Shown: positions 36,580 through 45,520, counted from the stretch's first letter. The stretch is 64,000 nucleotides of DNA from Mitsuaria sp. WAJ17 (GCF_014174515.1 NZ_JACJUG010000005.1:62001-126000), one strand, 5' to 3'. Numbers and translations: made by a program. Notes: generated by a model not told the origin, from the sequence alone.

Positions 36580-39342
36580 ATGAGCACGGTCGAGCAAAGT
36601 TTTACGAAGCCCAGCGCAGCCCACAGCCGTTTCGTGCAGCGCATACGCCGCCGCTACGAAGCCGAGCTGCCCCTGCTGCCGCCCGGCGTCCCGGGGCGCG
36701 AGGCCATGCAGTCCCTCATCGACCGGCTGCAGGCCGGTGGCCGCCCGCTGGCCAGCAGCCTGCGGGTCTGCCGCCACCTGGTGCTGGAGCGCCTGGCCGT
36801 GGCTGACATCGAGCAGGCCGCCCCCATGCCCGTCATCACCGAGGCCATGACCACCCTGGCCGAGGTGACCCTGTGCGCCGCCCTGCGCCAGGCCCGGCTG
36901 GAGCAGGACGAAATCAATGGCGAGCCTCGCAATGACGCCGGCGAGCCCATCGAGTTCTGGGTCGTCGGCATGGGCAAGCTGGGCGGGCGGGAGCTCAATG
37001 TCTCGTCCGACATCGACCTGATCTACGTCTACGAGGACGACGGCCAGACCCTGGGGCCGCGGGTCGTCACCGCCCATGAGTATTTCGGCCTGGTGGCCAA
37101 GCGGCTCTATGCCCTGATCGGCGACGTCACCGAGGACGGCCAGGTCTTCCGCGTGGACCTGGCCCTGCGGCCCAATGGCAATTCGGGTCCGCCAGTCGTG
37201 AGCCTGTCCATGCTGGAGGAGTATTTCCTCGTCCAGGGCCGGGAGTGGGAGCGCTTCGCCTGGCTCAAGAGCCGGGTGGTGGCCCCCCACCAGCCCGAAC
37301 CTGGCGAGCCGCCCTCTCGTGCCGTGGCACTGCGCTCGCTGGTCACCCCCTTCGTCTACCGCCGCTACCTGGACTACGGCGTCTTCGAGGGCCTGCGTCA
37401 GCTGCACCGGAAGATCCGCGACGAGGCCCAGCGCCGTGCGGCCGGCCGCCCCGAGCGCGCCAATGACGTCAAGCTCTCGCGCGGGGGCATCCGAGAGATC
37501 GAGTTCATCGTGCAGCTGCTGCAGGTGGTGCGCGGCGGCCAGTTCCCGGAGATCCGCACCCGCTCCACCGTCAAGGCCCTGGGACGCCTGGCCGCGCGCG
37601 GCCTGATGAAGCCCGCCACCGCCGAGAAGCTGGTCGCGGCCTACGACTTCCTGCGCCGCGTGGAGCACCGCATCCAGTTCCTGGACGACCAGCAGACCCA
37701 CTGCCTGCCCGGCTGCGACGAGGACCTGGGCTGGATCGCCCGCTCCATGGACCTGCCCTGCAGCGCCGACGCCTGCCAGTTGCTGGACCGGCTGTGCGAA
37801 GTGCGCGAGCTGGTGGCCACCGAGTTCGACGCCCTGCTGCACGACGGCCAGGCGCCGGGCGGCTGCAAGAAGGGCCAGTGCGGCGGCCCGCCCCTGCCGG
37901 TGGACGCCGACGAATTCCTGGAAAAGCTGCCGCCCGAGCTGGCCGAGGCCGTGCGCCGCTGGGCGCAGCAGCCGCGGGTGCAGAACCTGCGCGAGGAGTC
38001 CCGACTGCGCCTGGCCAAGCTGGTCGGCCGCGCGGCGCTGGGCGTGCGAGACGGCGAATGCAGCCTGGACGCCGCCCTGCGCTTCATTGATTGGATGGAG
38101 CCCCTGCTGCGCCGCGAGAGCTACCTGGCCCTGCTGGTCGAGCGCCCCTCGGTACAGACGCGGCTGCTGCGACTGCTGGGCCTGGCCCGCTGGCCCATGC
38201 GCTACCTGATGCAGCATCCCGGCGTCATCGACGAGCTGGCCGACACCCGCCTGCTGCACGAGCGCTTCGACGGCGCCACCTTCATCGCCGACCTGCAGGC
38301 CCGCCACGACGCCTGGGCCCAGCACGGCGAGGCCGACGAGGAGGCGCTGCTGGACAGCGTGCGCCGCGCCCACCATGCCGAAGTCTTCCGTACCCTGGTG
38401 CGCGACGTCGAGGGCGAAATCACCGTCGAGCAGGTGGCAGATGATCTCTCCGCCCTGGCCGATGCCACGCTGCAGTGCGTGATCGCCTGGGCCTGGTCGC
38501 GCCTGAAGCAGAAGCACCGCGAGCAGCCCCGCTTCGCCGTCATCGCCTACGGCAAGCTGGGCGGCAAGGAACTAGGCTATGGCGGCGACCTCGACGTCGT
38601 CTTCCTCTACGACAACGAGCAGGACACCGACGAGAACGCCCCCGAGGTCTACGCCGCCTTCGTGCGCAAGCTCATCACCTGGCTGACCCTGCGCACGGCC
38701 GCGGGCGAGCTCTTCGACATCGACACCGCCCTGCGCCCCAACGGCAACTCCGGCCTGCTCGTGACCTCCATGAGCTCCTTCGGCAACTACCAGATCGGCC
38801 GCGGCAGCAACACCGCCTGGACCTGGGAACACCAGGCCATCACCCGGGCGCGCTTCTGCGCGGGCGATGCCGGCCTGGCCCAGCGCTTCGAGGACGTGCG
38901 CCGCCAGGTGCTGACCGCCCCGCGCGACCCCCAGGCCCTGCGCCAGGAGGTGCAGGCCATGCGCGAGAAGGTGCGCGCGGCGCGGCCGGTGAAGCCGGGG
39001 CTCTTCGACGTCAAGCACAGCCCCGGCGGCATGATGGACGCGGAGTTCGCACTGCAGTACCTGATCCTGGCGCATTCCGGCCAGCATCCCGAGCTGCTGG
39101 CCAATGCCGGCAACATCGCCCTGCTGCAGCGCGCCGAGGACGCGGGCCTGCTGCCCGCCGGCGTGGGTCGCGATGCGGCCAATGCCTACCGCGAGCTGCG
39201 CCGCCTGCAGCACCGGGCCCGCCTGGACGAGCAGAGCACCGCGCTGGACGAGGCCGCGCAGGCGGCCCAGGGCACCGCCCCGCTGCAGACCGCCGTGCTG
39301 GCGCTTTGGCAGGCGGTCTTTCCCACTGAGACTTCGAACTGA
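36580..39342 (+). CDS. glnE: Bifunctional glutamine-synthetase adenylyltransferase/adenylyl-removing enzyme
   Basis: A 920-aa regulator of glutamine synthetase: it adds AMP to GlnA when nitrogen is plentiful and removes it when nitrogen is scarce. Both nucleotidyltransferase cores are present: GMGKLGGRELNVSSDIDLIYV (de-adenylylating half) and AYGKLGGKELGYGGDLDVVFLYD (adenylylating half), each followed by an LRPNGNSG motif. ATG 36580 was preferred over 36541 because the longer form adds unrelated residues. Its stop shares one base with the rhombosortase start (TGATG), so translation is coupled to that gene. Confidence 0.97.
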   Translation: MSTVEQSFTKPSAAHSRFVQRIRRRYEAELPLLPPGVPGREAMQSLIDRLQAGGRPLASSLRVCRHLVLERLAVADIEQAAPMPVITEAMTTLAEVTLCAALRQARLEQDEINGEPRNDAGEPIEFWVVGMGKLGGRELNVSSDIDLIYVYEDDGQTLGPRVVTAHEYFGLVAKRLYALIGDVTEDGQVFRVDLALRPNGNSGPPVVSLSMLEEYFLVQGREWERFAWLKSRVVAPHQPEPGEPPSRAVALRSLVTPFVYRRYLDYGVFEGLRQLHRKIRDEAQRRAAGRPERANDVKLSRGGIREIEFIVQLLQVVRGGQFPEIRTRSTVKALGRLAARGLMKPATAEKLVAAYDFLRRVEHRIQFLDDQQTHCLPGCDEDLGWIARSMDLPCSADACQLLDRLCEVRELVATEFDALLHDGQAPGGCKKGQCGGPPLPVDADEFLEKLPPELAEAVRRWAQQPRVQNLREESRLRLAKLVGRAALGVRDGECSLDAALRFIDWMEPLLRRESYLALLVERPSVQTRLLRLLGLARWPMRYLMQHPGVIDELADTRLLHERFDGATFIADLQARHDAWAQHGEADEEALLDSVRRAHHAEVFRTLVRDVEGEITVEQVADDLSALADATLQCVIAWAWSRLKQKHREQPRFAVIAYGKLGGKELGYGGDLDVVFLYDNEQDTDENAPEVYAAFVRKLITWLTLRTAAGELFDIDTALRPNGNSGLLVTSMSSFGNYQIGRGSNTAWTWEHQAITRARFCAGDAGLAQRFEDVRRQVLTAPRDPQALRQEVQAMREKVRAARPVKPGLFDVKHSPGGMMDAEFALQYLILAHSGQHPELLANAGNIALLQRAEDAGLLPAGVGRDAANAYRELRRLQHRARLDEQSTALDEAAQAAQGTAPLQTAVLALWQAVFPTETSN

Positions 39343-39914
39343 TGCGCGCCTGGACCACCCTCTGCGCCGCCGCCGCGGCGCTGGCCCTGCTGGCCGCCCT
39401 GCTCGCCACCTCCGTGCTACCCAGCGGGCGAGTGGACTGGCAGGCCGATCTCGTCTGGCAGCAGCCCTGGCGGCTGTGGACGGGCGCCCTGGTGCACTGG
39501 AGTTGGCATCACCTGCTGGCCAACCTCGCCGGCTGCCTGGTGCTGGCCCTGCTGGGCTGGGCCAGCGAGCCCGGCGGCCGCGCGGCCCTGGCCTGGTTCA
39601 TCGCCTGGCCGCTGACGCAGCTGGGCCTGCTGCTGCAGCCGGGCCTGCACCGCTACGGCGGGCTGTCCGGCGTGCTGCACGCTGGCGTAGCGGTGCTGGT
39701 CGTGATGCTGTGGCAGCGCAAGGGCCGCGAGCGCGCGCTGGGCGCGGCCATCGGGCTGGGGCTGCTGCTGAAGCTGCTGTCGGAGCAGCCCCTGGGGGCG
39801 CCGCTGCGCACGGTGATCGGCTGGGACGTGCCCATCGCGCCCTTCGCGCACCTGGCCGGTGCAGCAGCGGGGCTGTTGTGCGGCCTGCTCCTGCTGCGCG
39901 GCGGCAAGCGTTGA
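39342..39914 (+). CDS. rrtA: Rhombosortase (rhomboid-family intramembrane serine protease)
   Basis: A 190-aa protein with about six membrane helices. The catalytic serine lies in YGGLSGVLHAG (GxSGxxH pattern) and the catalytic histidine in FAHLAGAAAG. The HxxxN motif (HHLLANL) stabilises the oxyanion. Rhombosortases cut GlyGly-CTERM tails from exported proteins for surface release or anchoring. No such substrate is in this window, so clients must lie elsewhere in the genome. Overlap with glnE is probably chance or coupling without functional meaning. A general rhomboid is the alternative. Confidence 0.85.
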   Translation: MRAWTTLCAAAAALALLAALLATSVLPSGRVDWQADLVWQQPWRLWTGALVHWSWHHLLANLAGCLVLALLGWASEPGGRAALAWFIAWPLTQLGLLLQPGLHRYGGLSGVLHAGVAVLVVMLWQRKGRERALGAAIGLGLLLKLLSEQPLGAPLRTVIGWDVPIAPFAHLAGAAAGLLCGLLLLRGGKR

Positions 39915-39929
39915 GCCTGGCGCGACGGC

Positions 39930-40427
39930 TCAAAGCGTGCGGGTCATGAAGAGGCTGTAGGGATCTTCCACGTAGCCTTCGAAGGGACCGCAGGCCTCGA
40001 AGCCGGCAGAGCGGTACAGCGCATGCGCAGGCGCGAAGAAGTCCTGCGGGCCGGTCTCCAGGCTCAGGCGGCACACCCCCTGGTCGCGCGCGTCGGCCAG
40101 CAGGCGGTTCAGCACGGCGCGGGCCACGCCGCGGCCGCGGGCGGCGGTGGCGGTGCGCATGGACTTCAGCTCGGCATGGTCACCGCTGAGGCGCTTGAGG
40201 GCGCCGCAGCCCAGCAGCTCGCCCGAGGCATCCCAGGCGGTCCAGAAGCGGACCTCGGGCCGCTTCAGCCGCTCGAGGTCCAGTGCATGCACGCTTTCCG
40301 GCGGTGACACGCGCCGCATGTCCGCGAGGTGCTCCTCCAGCAGGGCGGCAATGCGCGGATCGCTGAGATCGTCCAGGCGCAGGCTCAGGCCGATGGCCGC
40401 CACGGGCGGCAGGGTGGATGCGCTCAT
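39930..40427 (-). CDS. GNAT-family N-acetyltransferase
   Basis: A 165-aa acetyl-CoA-dependent transferase. Motif A is MRTATAARGRGVARAVLNRLL, with the R/QxxGxG/A pyrophosphate loop seen as ARGRGVA; motif B is visible as APAHALYRSAGFEACGPFEGY. The pattern EEHLADMRRVSPPESVHALDLERL is common in the PA4866/YsnE-like branch. Substrate is unknown. It is convergent with rhombosortase (15 bases apart) and divergent from the EamA transporter. Confidence 0.92.
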   Translation of the reverse strand: MSASTLPPVAAIGLSLRLDDLSDPRIAALLEEHLADMRRVSPPESVHALDLERLKRPEVRFWTAWDASGELLGCGALKRLSGDHAELKSMRTATAARGRGVARAVLNRLLADARDQGVCRLSLETGPQDFFAPAHALYRSAGFEACGPFEGYVEDPYSLFMTRTL

Positions 40428-40648
40428 GGGAAATCCCTCCTTCGTTCGAGTTCATCAAGACAGGCAGGACAGCGCAAGCCCCGTGCCAGCGCCGGATCCG
40501 CAGCAGCGCCGGCCACGCACCGGTGGCGGGCATCGATCGTCGCACCTCGCCCGCCGTGCGCCACCCTAGTGCGGCAATGCCCGCACAATGCACCCGCCCG
40601 GTGCGCTCGCGCGCCGGCCGTCTTCCTTCATCACCCGCAGTACCCGCC

Positions 40649-41542
40649 ATGTCCGAACGCCGCGCCCATCTGGATCTCTTCGCCATCAGCGCCCTGCTGG
40701 CCTGCTGCCTGCTGTGGGGCCTGGGCCAGGTCGCCATCAAGGCGGCGCTGACCGAGATCACGCCGATGTGGCAGGCCGGCCTGCGCTCCCTGGTGGCGGC
40801 GGTGCTGGTGTGGGCCTGGGCGCGCGCCCGCGGCATCCCGCTGTTCGACCGCGATGGCAGCCTGCCCGGCGGCCTGCTGGTGGGCACGCTCTTCGCGGCC
40901 GAGTTCGCCTGCATCTACGCCGGCATGCAGTACACGACGGCGGCGCGCATGGTGGTGTGGATCTACCTCTCGCCCTTCGTCGTGGCCCTGGGCATGCCCT
41001 TCATCGCCCATGCCGAGCGCCTGAGCCTGCGCCAGAGCGCGGGCCTGCTGCTGGCCTTCGGTGCCGTAGCCTATGCCTTCGCCGAGGGCTTTGCCGCGCC
41101 CGCGCCAGACGCGCCGCGCCAGTGGCTGGGCGACGCCCTGGGATTGCTGGCCGCCCTGCTGTGGGGTGGCACCACGCTGGCCATCCGGGCCACGCGCCTG
41201 TCCACGGCCAGCGCCGAGAAGACCTTGTTCTACCAGTTGGCCGTCTCGGCCCTGCTGCTGTGCGCAGGCGCCGTCTGGTCGGGCGAGGCCTGGCCGCTGC
41301 AGTGGAGCTGGCGCCTGGCAGGGCTGTTCGGCTTCCAGGCGGTGATCGTGTCCTTCATCAGCTATCTCGTGTGGTTCTGGCTGATCCGTCACTACCCGGC
41401 CACCCGCCTGGCCAGCTTCACGCTCAGCACCCCTCTCTTCGGCCTGCTGGCCGGCAGCGCCCTGCTGGGCGAGGCCGTCTCGGGTCGGCTGATGGGGGCC
41501 ATGGCCGGGCTGGCCCTGGGCATCGTGCTGGTGAATCGATGA
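40649..41542 (+). CDS. DMT-superfamily EamA permease
   Basis: A 297-aa inner-membrane protein with ten predicted helices in two EamA repeats (about 10-140 and 150-290). The opening LLWGLGQVAIKAAL is the classic first-helix motif. These carriers export or import small metabolites; the substrate cannot be told. ATG 40649 was chosen as the first Met before the first helix. The upstream extension to 40418 overlaps the GNAT promoter region and is not conserved. Confidence 0.9.
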   Translation: MSERRAHLDLFAISALLACCLLWGLGQVAIKAALTEITPMWQAGLRSLVAAVLVWAWARARGIPLFDRDGSLPGGLLVGTLFAAEFACIYAGMQYTTAARMVVWIYLSPFVVALGMPFIAHAERLSLRQSAGLLLAFGAVAYAFAEGFAAPAPDAPRQWLGDALGLLAALLWGGTTLAIRATRLSTASAEKTLFYQLAVSALLLCAGAVWSGEAWPLQWSWRLAGLFGFQAVIVSFISYLVWFWLIRHYPATRLASFTLSTPLFGLLAGSALLGEAVSGRLMGAMAGLALGIVLVNR

Positions 41543-41628
41543 GGGCGACGCCTGTCGCACGGGCGCCAGCACGCGGCGCGCCATGCGCCTAGACTTCGCG
41601 GATTCCAATCTACCCACGGGAGACATCA

Positions 41629-42294
41629 ATGATCACGCTGTGCGGCCTGACGCTGTCCAACTACTACAACAAGGTCAAGCTGGCCTTGCTGGAAAAGCAG
41701 ATCCCCTTCCAGGAAGAGCTGGTAATGACCAAGTCGGCCGACGAGGCCGTGCTGAGCTGCTCGCCCCTGGGCAAGGTCCCCTTCCTCAAGACACCCCAGG
41801 GCCCGCTGTGCGAGAGCCAGGTCATCATGGACTACCTGGAGGCGGCCTACCCCGAGCACCCGCTGCTGCCCGCCGATCCCTTCGCCGCGGCCAAGCTGCG
41901 CGAGCTGACAGCCTTCATCGAGTTGCACCTGGAGCTCGTCGCGCGCGAGCTCTATGCCCAGGCCTTCTTCGGCGGCACGGTCAGCGAGTCCAAGCAGGAA
42001 TGGGTGCGCAAGACGCTCGACAAGAACATCCCCGCCTTCAAGCGCCTGGCCCGCTTCGCTCCCTATGTGGGCGGCGAGACCTTCACCCAGGCAGACTGTG
42101 CCGCCTGGGTCAGCCTGCCCCTGGTCGCCATGGCCACCAAGGCCGTGCTGGGCGAGGACCTCCTGGCCGCGCACGGCGTGGACTGGAAGAGCCATGCCAA
42201 GCTGGTCGGCGAACGGCCTGCCGCACAGAAGGTGGCGGCCGACCGCAAGGCCGACACCGACCGCCAGATGGCGGCCATGAAGGCCAAGGCCTGA
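41629..42294 (+). CDS. Glutathione S-transferase family protein
   Basis: A 221-aa protein. The N-terminal thioredoxin-like domain (about 1-80) has LCGLTLSNYYNKVKLALLEK, the conserved cis-proline loop LGKVPFL and the glutathione gamma-Glu-binding ESQVIMDYLE. The all-helical C-terminal domain follows, with FTQADCAAW in the N-capping box position. ATG 41629 has GGGAGA 5-10 bases upstream. Expected cytoplasmic conjugation or peroxidase activity; substrate unknown. Confidence 0.92.
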   Translation: MITLCGLTLSNYYNKVKLALLEKQIPFQEELVMTKSADEAVLSCSPLGKVPFLKTPQGPLCESQVIMDYLEAAYPEHPLLPADPFAAAKLRELTAFIELHLELVARELYAQAFFGGTVSESKQEWVRKTLDKNIPAFKRLARFAPYVGGETFTQADCAAWVSLPLVAMATKAVLGEDLLAAHGVDWKSHAKLVGERPAAQKVAADRKADTDRQMAAMKAKA

Positions 42295-42386
42295 TCAACG
42301 GCTCCGATTGCGGGCATTGGCCCATTCAATCGCCCGGCGCGGCGTCCGGCTGCACACTGGCAGCCTTGCCATCCACGGGTTCAGCC

Positions 42387-42662
42387 ATGACCGATCCCCG
42401 TTTCGAGAAGTTCCGGTCCGAGGCTCTGACGGCCGGCTACGCCGAGGTCCTGGAACGGGTCTGGCCGCCCGGCACCGTGCTCCAGCCGCATACCCACCCC
42501 TTCCAGGCCCGGGCCCTGGTCGTGGCCGGCGAGATGTGGCTCACCGCTGAGGGCCGGACCCGGCACTTGCGGCCTGGCGACCGCTTCGAGCTCGCGGCAG
42601 GCGTGCTGCATGACGAGCGCTACGGGCCTCAGGGTGCGAGCTATTGGGTGGCGCGGCGCTGA
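42387..42662 (+). CDS. Small cupin-domain protein
   Basis: A 91-aa single-domain cupin. Motif 1 is seen as PHTHPFQARALVVAGEMWL (two His ligands) and motif 2 as GDRFELAAGVLHDERY (His ligand). Such short beta-barrels bind a metal or small ligand and often act as isomerases, quercetinase-like enzymes or sensors. It lies 92 bases after the GST gene on the same strand and is convergent with rtcB, 7 bases away. Confidence 0.85.
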   Translation: MTDPRFEKFRSEALTAGYAEVLERVWPPGTVLQPHTHPFQARALVVAGEMWLTAEGRTRHLRPGDRFELAAGVLHDERYGPQGASYWVARR

Positions 42663-42669
42663 GGCAGTC

Positions 42670-43911
42670 TCAGCCCTTCACGCACACGACCTGCTTCAGC
42701 GTATGCACCACCTCCACCAGGTCGGTCTGCGCGGCCATCACGGCGTCGATGTCCTTGTAGGCGGCGGGCGTCTCGTCGAGCACGTCCTTGTCCTTGCGGC
42801 ACTCGACGCCTTCGGTGGCGGCACGGTGCTCCGCCAGGGTGAAGCGCCGCTTGGCGTCACCGCGGCTCATGGTGCGACCGGCACCATGGGAGCAGGACTC
42901 GAAGGACTCGGGGCTGCCCTTGCCTCGCACGATGTAGCTGCGCGCGCCCATGCTGCCGGGGATGATGCCCAGCTGGCCGGCCTTTGCGCTGACGGCGCCC
43001 TTGCGGGTGACATAGACCTCCTCGCCGAAGTGCTGCTCGCGCTGCACATAGTTGTGGTGGCAGTTCACCGCCTCGATGTGGCTCTGGAAGCTCTTGCGCA
43101 GCACCGTCTTGGCCGCCTCGATCACGCGACGCATCATCACCTCGCGGTTCAATGCGGCGTACTTCTGCGCCCAGCTGACAGCGCGCACGTAATCACCGAA
43201 GTAGCGGCTGCCCTCCTCGAAGTAGGCCAGGTCGCGGTCCGGCAGGTTAGCCTGATGGCGCATGGCGTCGCGCTTGGCCAGCTCGATGAACATCGTGCCG
43301 ATGGCATTGCCCACGCCGCGCGATCCCGAGTGCAGCATGAACCAGACGGCACCCTCCTCGTCGAGGCAGACCTCGATGAAGTGGTTGCCGCTGCCCAGGG
43401 TGCCCAGGTGCTTGTGATGGTTGGTCTTCTCCAGCTTCGGATAGTCGCGGCACAGCTCGGTGAAGGCCGGCTCCAGCTGCGCCCAGGCCGTATCGACGGC
43501 GCCCGGCGTCTTCTGCCAGGCACCCGGGTCGCGGTTGCCCGGCGCGCGGCCATGCGGCACGGTGCGCTCGATGGCAGCGCGCAGGGGCGCGAGGTTGTCG
43601 GGCAGGTCCTCGGCGCGCAGCGTGGTCTTGCAGGCCATCATGCCGCAGCCGATGTCCACACCCACCGCCGCCGGAATGATGGCCTTGAGCGTCGGGATGA
43701 CCGAACCCACGGTGGCGCCGATCCCCAGGTGCACGTCGGGCATGGCCGCGATGTGCCTGAAGACGATGGGCAGGCGCGCCGCGTGGCTCAGCTGGCGCCG
43801 GGCCTCGGGCTCGACGGGGACGCCGCGCGTCCACATCTTCAGCGGCACGCCGCCAGGGATTTCCTCGTGAATGTGCTGCGTGTCGTGTCGTGTTTTCTGT
43901 TGTGTATCCAT
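42670..43911 (-). CDS. rtcB: RtcB-family RNA ligase
   Basis: A 413-aa GTP- and Mn-dependent ligase that joins 2',3'-cyclic phosphate or 3'-phosphate ends to 5'-OH ends of RNA. Signature elements: MPDVHLGIGATVGSVIP, VGVDIGCGM (Cys metal ligand), GTLGSGNHFIEVCLD and SHGAGR with the GMP-accepting His. The length fits the shorter bacterial RtcB branch. No rtcA or rtcR is nearby; the upstream gene on the same strand is an HNH nuclease (63 bases away). Start ATG 43911 follows a GAGGAAG ribosome site. Probable role: repair of cleaved tRNA or rRNA. Confidence 0.95.
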   Translation of the reverse strand: MDTQQKTRHDTQHIHEEIPGGVPLKMWTRGVPVEPEARRQLSHAARLPIVFRHIAAMPDVHLGIGATVGSVIPTLKAIIPAAVGVDIGCGMMACKTTLRAEDLPDNLAPLRAAIERTVPHGRAPGNRDPGAWQKTPGAVDTAWAQLEPAFTELCRDYPKLEKTNHHKHLGTLGSGNHFIEVCLDEEGAVWFMLHSGSRGVGNAIGTMFIELAKRDAMRHQANLPDRDLAYFEEGSRYFGDYVRAVSWAQKYAALNREVMMRRVIEAAKTVLRKSFQSHIEAVNCHHNYVQREQHFGEEVYVTRKGAVSAKAGQLGIIPGSMGARSYIVRGKGSPESFESCSHGAGRTMSRGDAKRRFTLAEHRAATEGVECRKDKDVLDETPAAYKDIDAVMAAQTDLVEVVHTLKQVVCVKG

Positions 43912-43974
43912 ATGAGGGTCTTCCTCGCGAGGCTTTTGGCCTGCGCATGTCTTTTTTGGTGATCCTCGGCCCTC

Positions 43975-44547
43975 TCAGCTCAGGCGCGATTCCTTAGGCA
44001 GCCGCGCGGCCAGCCAGTCATGCACGTCCGCCCGGATGCGCCTGCCCTTGAGCAGGAAGTCCTCGAAGCGGCTGGGCACGTAGGGCGTGAACAGCAGCGG
44101 CATGCCGGCCTCGTCCGGCGTGCGGTCGGCCTTGCGCGCATTGCAGGCGCGGCAGGCGGCGACCGTGTTCATCCAGTTCAAGCCGCCCCCGCGGGAGGCG
44201 GGCAGGATGTGGTCGACCGTCAGCGTGCGCGCCTCCTGCGAGTCACCGCAGTAGGCGCAGGTCTGGCGGTCGCGCCGGATCAGCTTGGCCTTGTTGAAGC
44301 AGGGGGCCAGGTCGAAGAGATTCAGGCGCGACCGGCCGCTGAGGGCCAGTATGGCCGGCACCTCCAGGACCGACTGCCGCCCGCTGCGCAGGCTCAGTCC
44401 ACCGCGCAGCACGGCCAGGGGCGCCTCGCCCAGCGACCAGGCGACGCTGCGCCGGGCCACGTGCGCCGCGGCCTGCTCAATCGAGATCCAGGCCTGCGGC
44501 AGGCCGGTGATGTCAAGCTGCAAGACTTCGTGCTTGCTGTCGTGCAT
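43975..44547 (-). CDS. HNH endonuclease family protein
   Basis: A 190-aa product from ATG 44547, which has GGGAGG upstream. The C-terminal half carries the HNH nuclease core: TCAYCGD (first Cys pair), LTVDHILPASRGG (catalytic DH), then NTVAACRACNARKADRTP (Asn and second Cys pair). The N-terminal half (about 1-80) resembles the region found ahead of HNH in the Burkholderiales paralogues near 5-methylcytosine-type nucleases, but I do not name it. It is followed by rtcB on the same strand. DNA cleavage specificity is unknown. Confidence 0.85.
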   Translation of the reverse strand: MHDSKHEVLQLDITGLPQAWISIEQAAAHVARRSVAWSLGEAPLAVLRGGLSLRSGRQSVLEVPAILALSGRSRLNLFDLAPCFNKAKLIRRDRQTCAYCGDSQEARTLTVDHILPASRGGGLNWMNTVAACRACNARKADRTPDEAGMPLLFTPYVPSRFEDFLLKGRRIRADVHDWLAARLPKESRLS

Positions 44548-45157
44548 GGCGTCCTCCCTTCTCGTGGCCGGCACGGTTTGCTGTCTGGCAGAGGCAGCAG
44601 GCTTGCAAGCCGCGGCCCGCGGGATCAACACCCGCTGTTCTTGCAGCTGGGCTGCAGCCCGTCTGTTCTTCATGCGCTTGGGGGTGAGTGGCCGGATTGC
44701 TCGTGCTTCGCACTCGGCCTCCGGCCCGCCCCCAAGGGTGCGTCCGGCGCCATGCGCCGAGCGAACCGGCGATGCAAGGGTCACAGCCTTGAGCCTTGGG
44801 CCGCTAGGCGACGACCACCCCCAAGCGCACGTATTTCGTCCAGTGCTTCTATTTCTCCAAATGCGCACCTTCATGCGCGATGGATGTCGGTGACGGTTCC
44901 GACGCCGCGCTCTTCCTGCGGCCGATTTGTTCCTGCTGCCATCTCGGCTGTGTCCGCACGCGATCAGGTCGGGGCGCGCCCGCCTTCACGCTGCACACCG
45001 GCTCCGTCTGCAGAACGTGCCGGCACACATGCACACCGGACCGGCCGGTGCTTGTGCACGGGCACACCCGAGATGGCGTCTGTGTGATTCGCCTGCGAGT
45101 CAGCGGCTGTCAGCCGCGGCCCAGGGCCTCTGTGTTGAGCATCAGGCCCCAAGCAAA
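44548..45157. other. Gene-free stretch upstream of the HNH gene
   Basis: No open frame here has a credible start, ribosome site or motif. I see no tRNA, repeat array or insertion-sequence end. The HNH/rtcB promoter should lie close to 44560-44700. Confidence 0.5.
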
Positions 45158-45186
45158 AAGCCCGGTTCCTGTGGGAGACCGGGCTT
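45158..45186 (-). terminator. Intrinsic terminator, minus strand
   Basis: AAGCCCGGT (45158-45166) pairs with ACCGGGCTT (45178-45186) across an 11-base loop. On the minus strand the stem is followed by a T-run (complement of AAAAA at 45155-45159), as in intrinsic terminators. No confirmed gene on the minus strand ends here, which implies an unannotated transcript starting near the divergent operator region at about 45.45 kb. Confidence 0.7.
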
Positions 45187-45220
45187 CATGGGATCGTGGG
45201 ATCCCAGGCATTTGAAAGCT

Positions 45221-45457
45221 TCAGTGGCCTGGAGCTTTCCCCGGCAGGGTGGCATTCCCCTCGTCACGGCGGTGGCGCAGCGCGCTCTGCGCCTGCTGCG
45301 GCGCATGGTCAAGATGGCCAGCTGCAGCATGCACGCTCTGCTCGCCCGGGAAGGGGCGATGGGCGTGAAAGGCGTGGGCTGCGGCGCGCATGGTCTGTCC
45401 GTGTTGTCGAAGGGTTGATGACAGTTGTCGAATGGATGCATTGTGAAGAGTGTTCAC
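45221..45457 (-). CDS. Possible small protein divergent from the XRE-like gene
   Basis: An open frame of 78 codons from ATG 45457, His/Ala/Gln-rich, with no recognisable domain. Its stop is 35 bases before the minus-strand terminator at 45158-45186, and its start lies in the upstream palindromic operator (45442-45458), which is why it is listed. An overlapping frame (45142-45441) is an alternative, and a non-coding transcript is equally possible. No clear ribosome site is seen. Confidence 0.25.
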   Translation of the reverse strand: MNTLHNASIRQLSSTLRQHGQTMRAAAHAFHAHRPFPGEQSVHAAAGHLDHAPQQAQSALRHRRDEGNATLPGKAPGH

Positions 45458-45520
45458 ATTCGCGTCAAGCAGGTCTCCAGCCCACGCGCCCCCCTAGAAT
45501 GGGTGTGAAGTGTTTTCACA
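45442..45520. promoter_or_regulatory. Twin palindromic operator and promoter of the XRE-like gene
   Basis: Two copies of TGTGAA-N5-TTCACA: 45442-45458 (spacer GAGTG) and 45504-45520 (spacer GTGTT), 62 bases apart start to start. TAGAAT at 45495-45500 is a good -10 element, putting the start of transcription within the second copy, a roadblock position. The spacing (TGTGA-N7-TCACA) differs by one base from a CRP/FNR site (N6). Autoregulation by the adjacent regulator is the likely meaning. Confidence 0.6.

Noticed and set aside
45442..45458. CRP/FNR site upstream of the XRE-like gene
   Set aside because: TGTGA-N7-TCACA has one base too many between the half-sites; a dedicated regulator is more likely.
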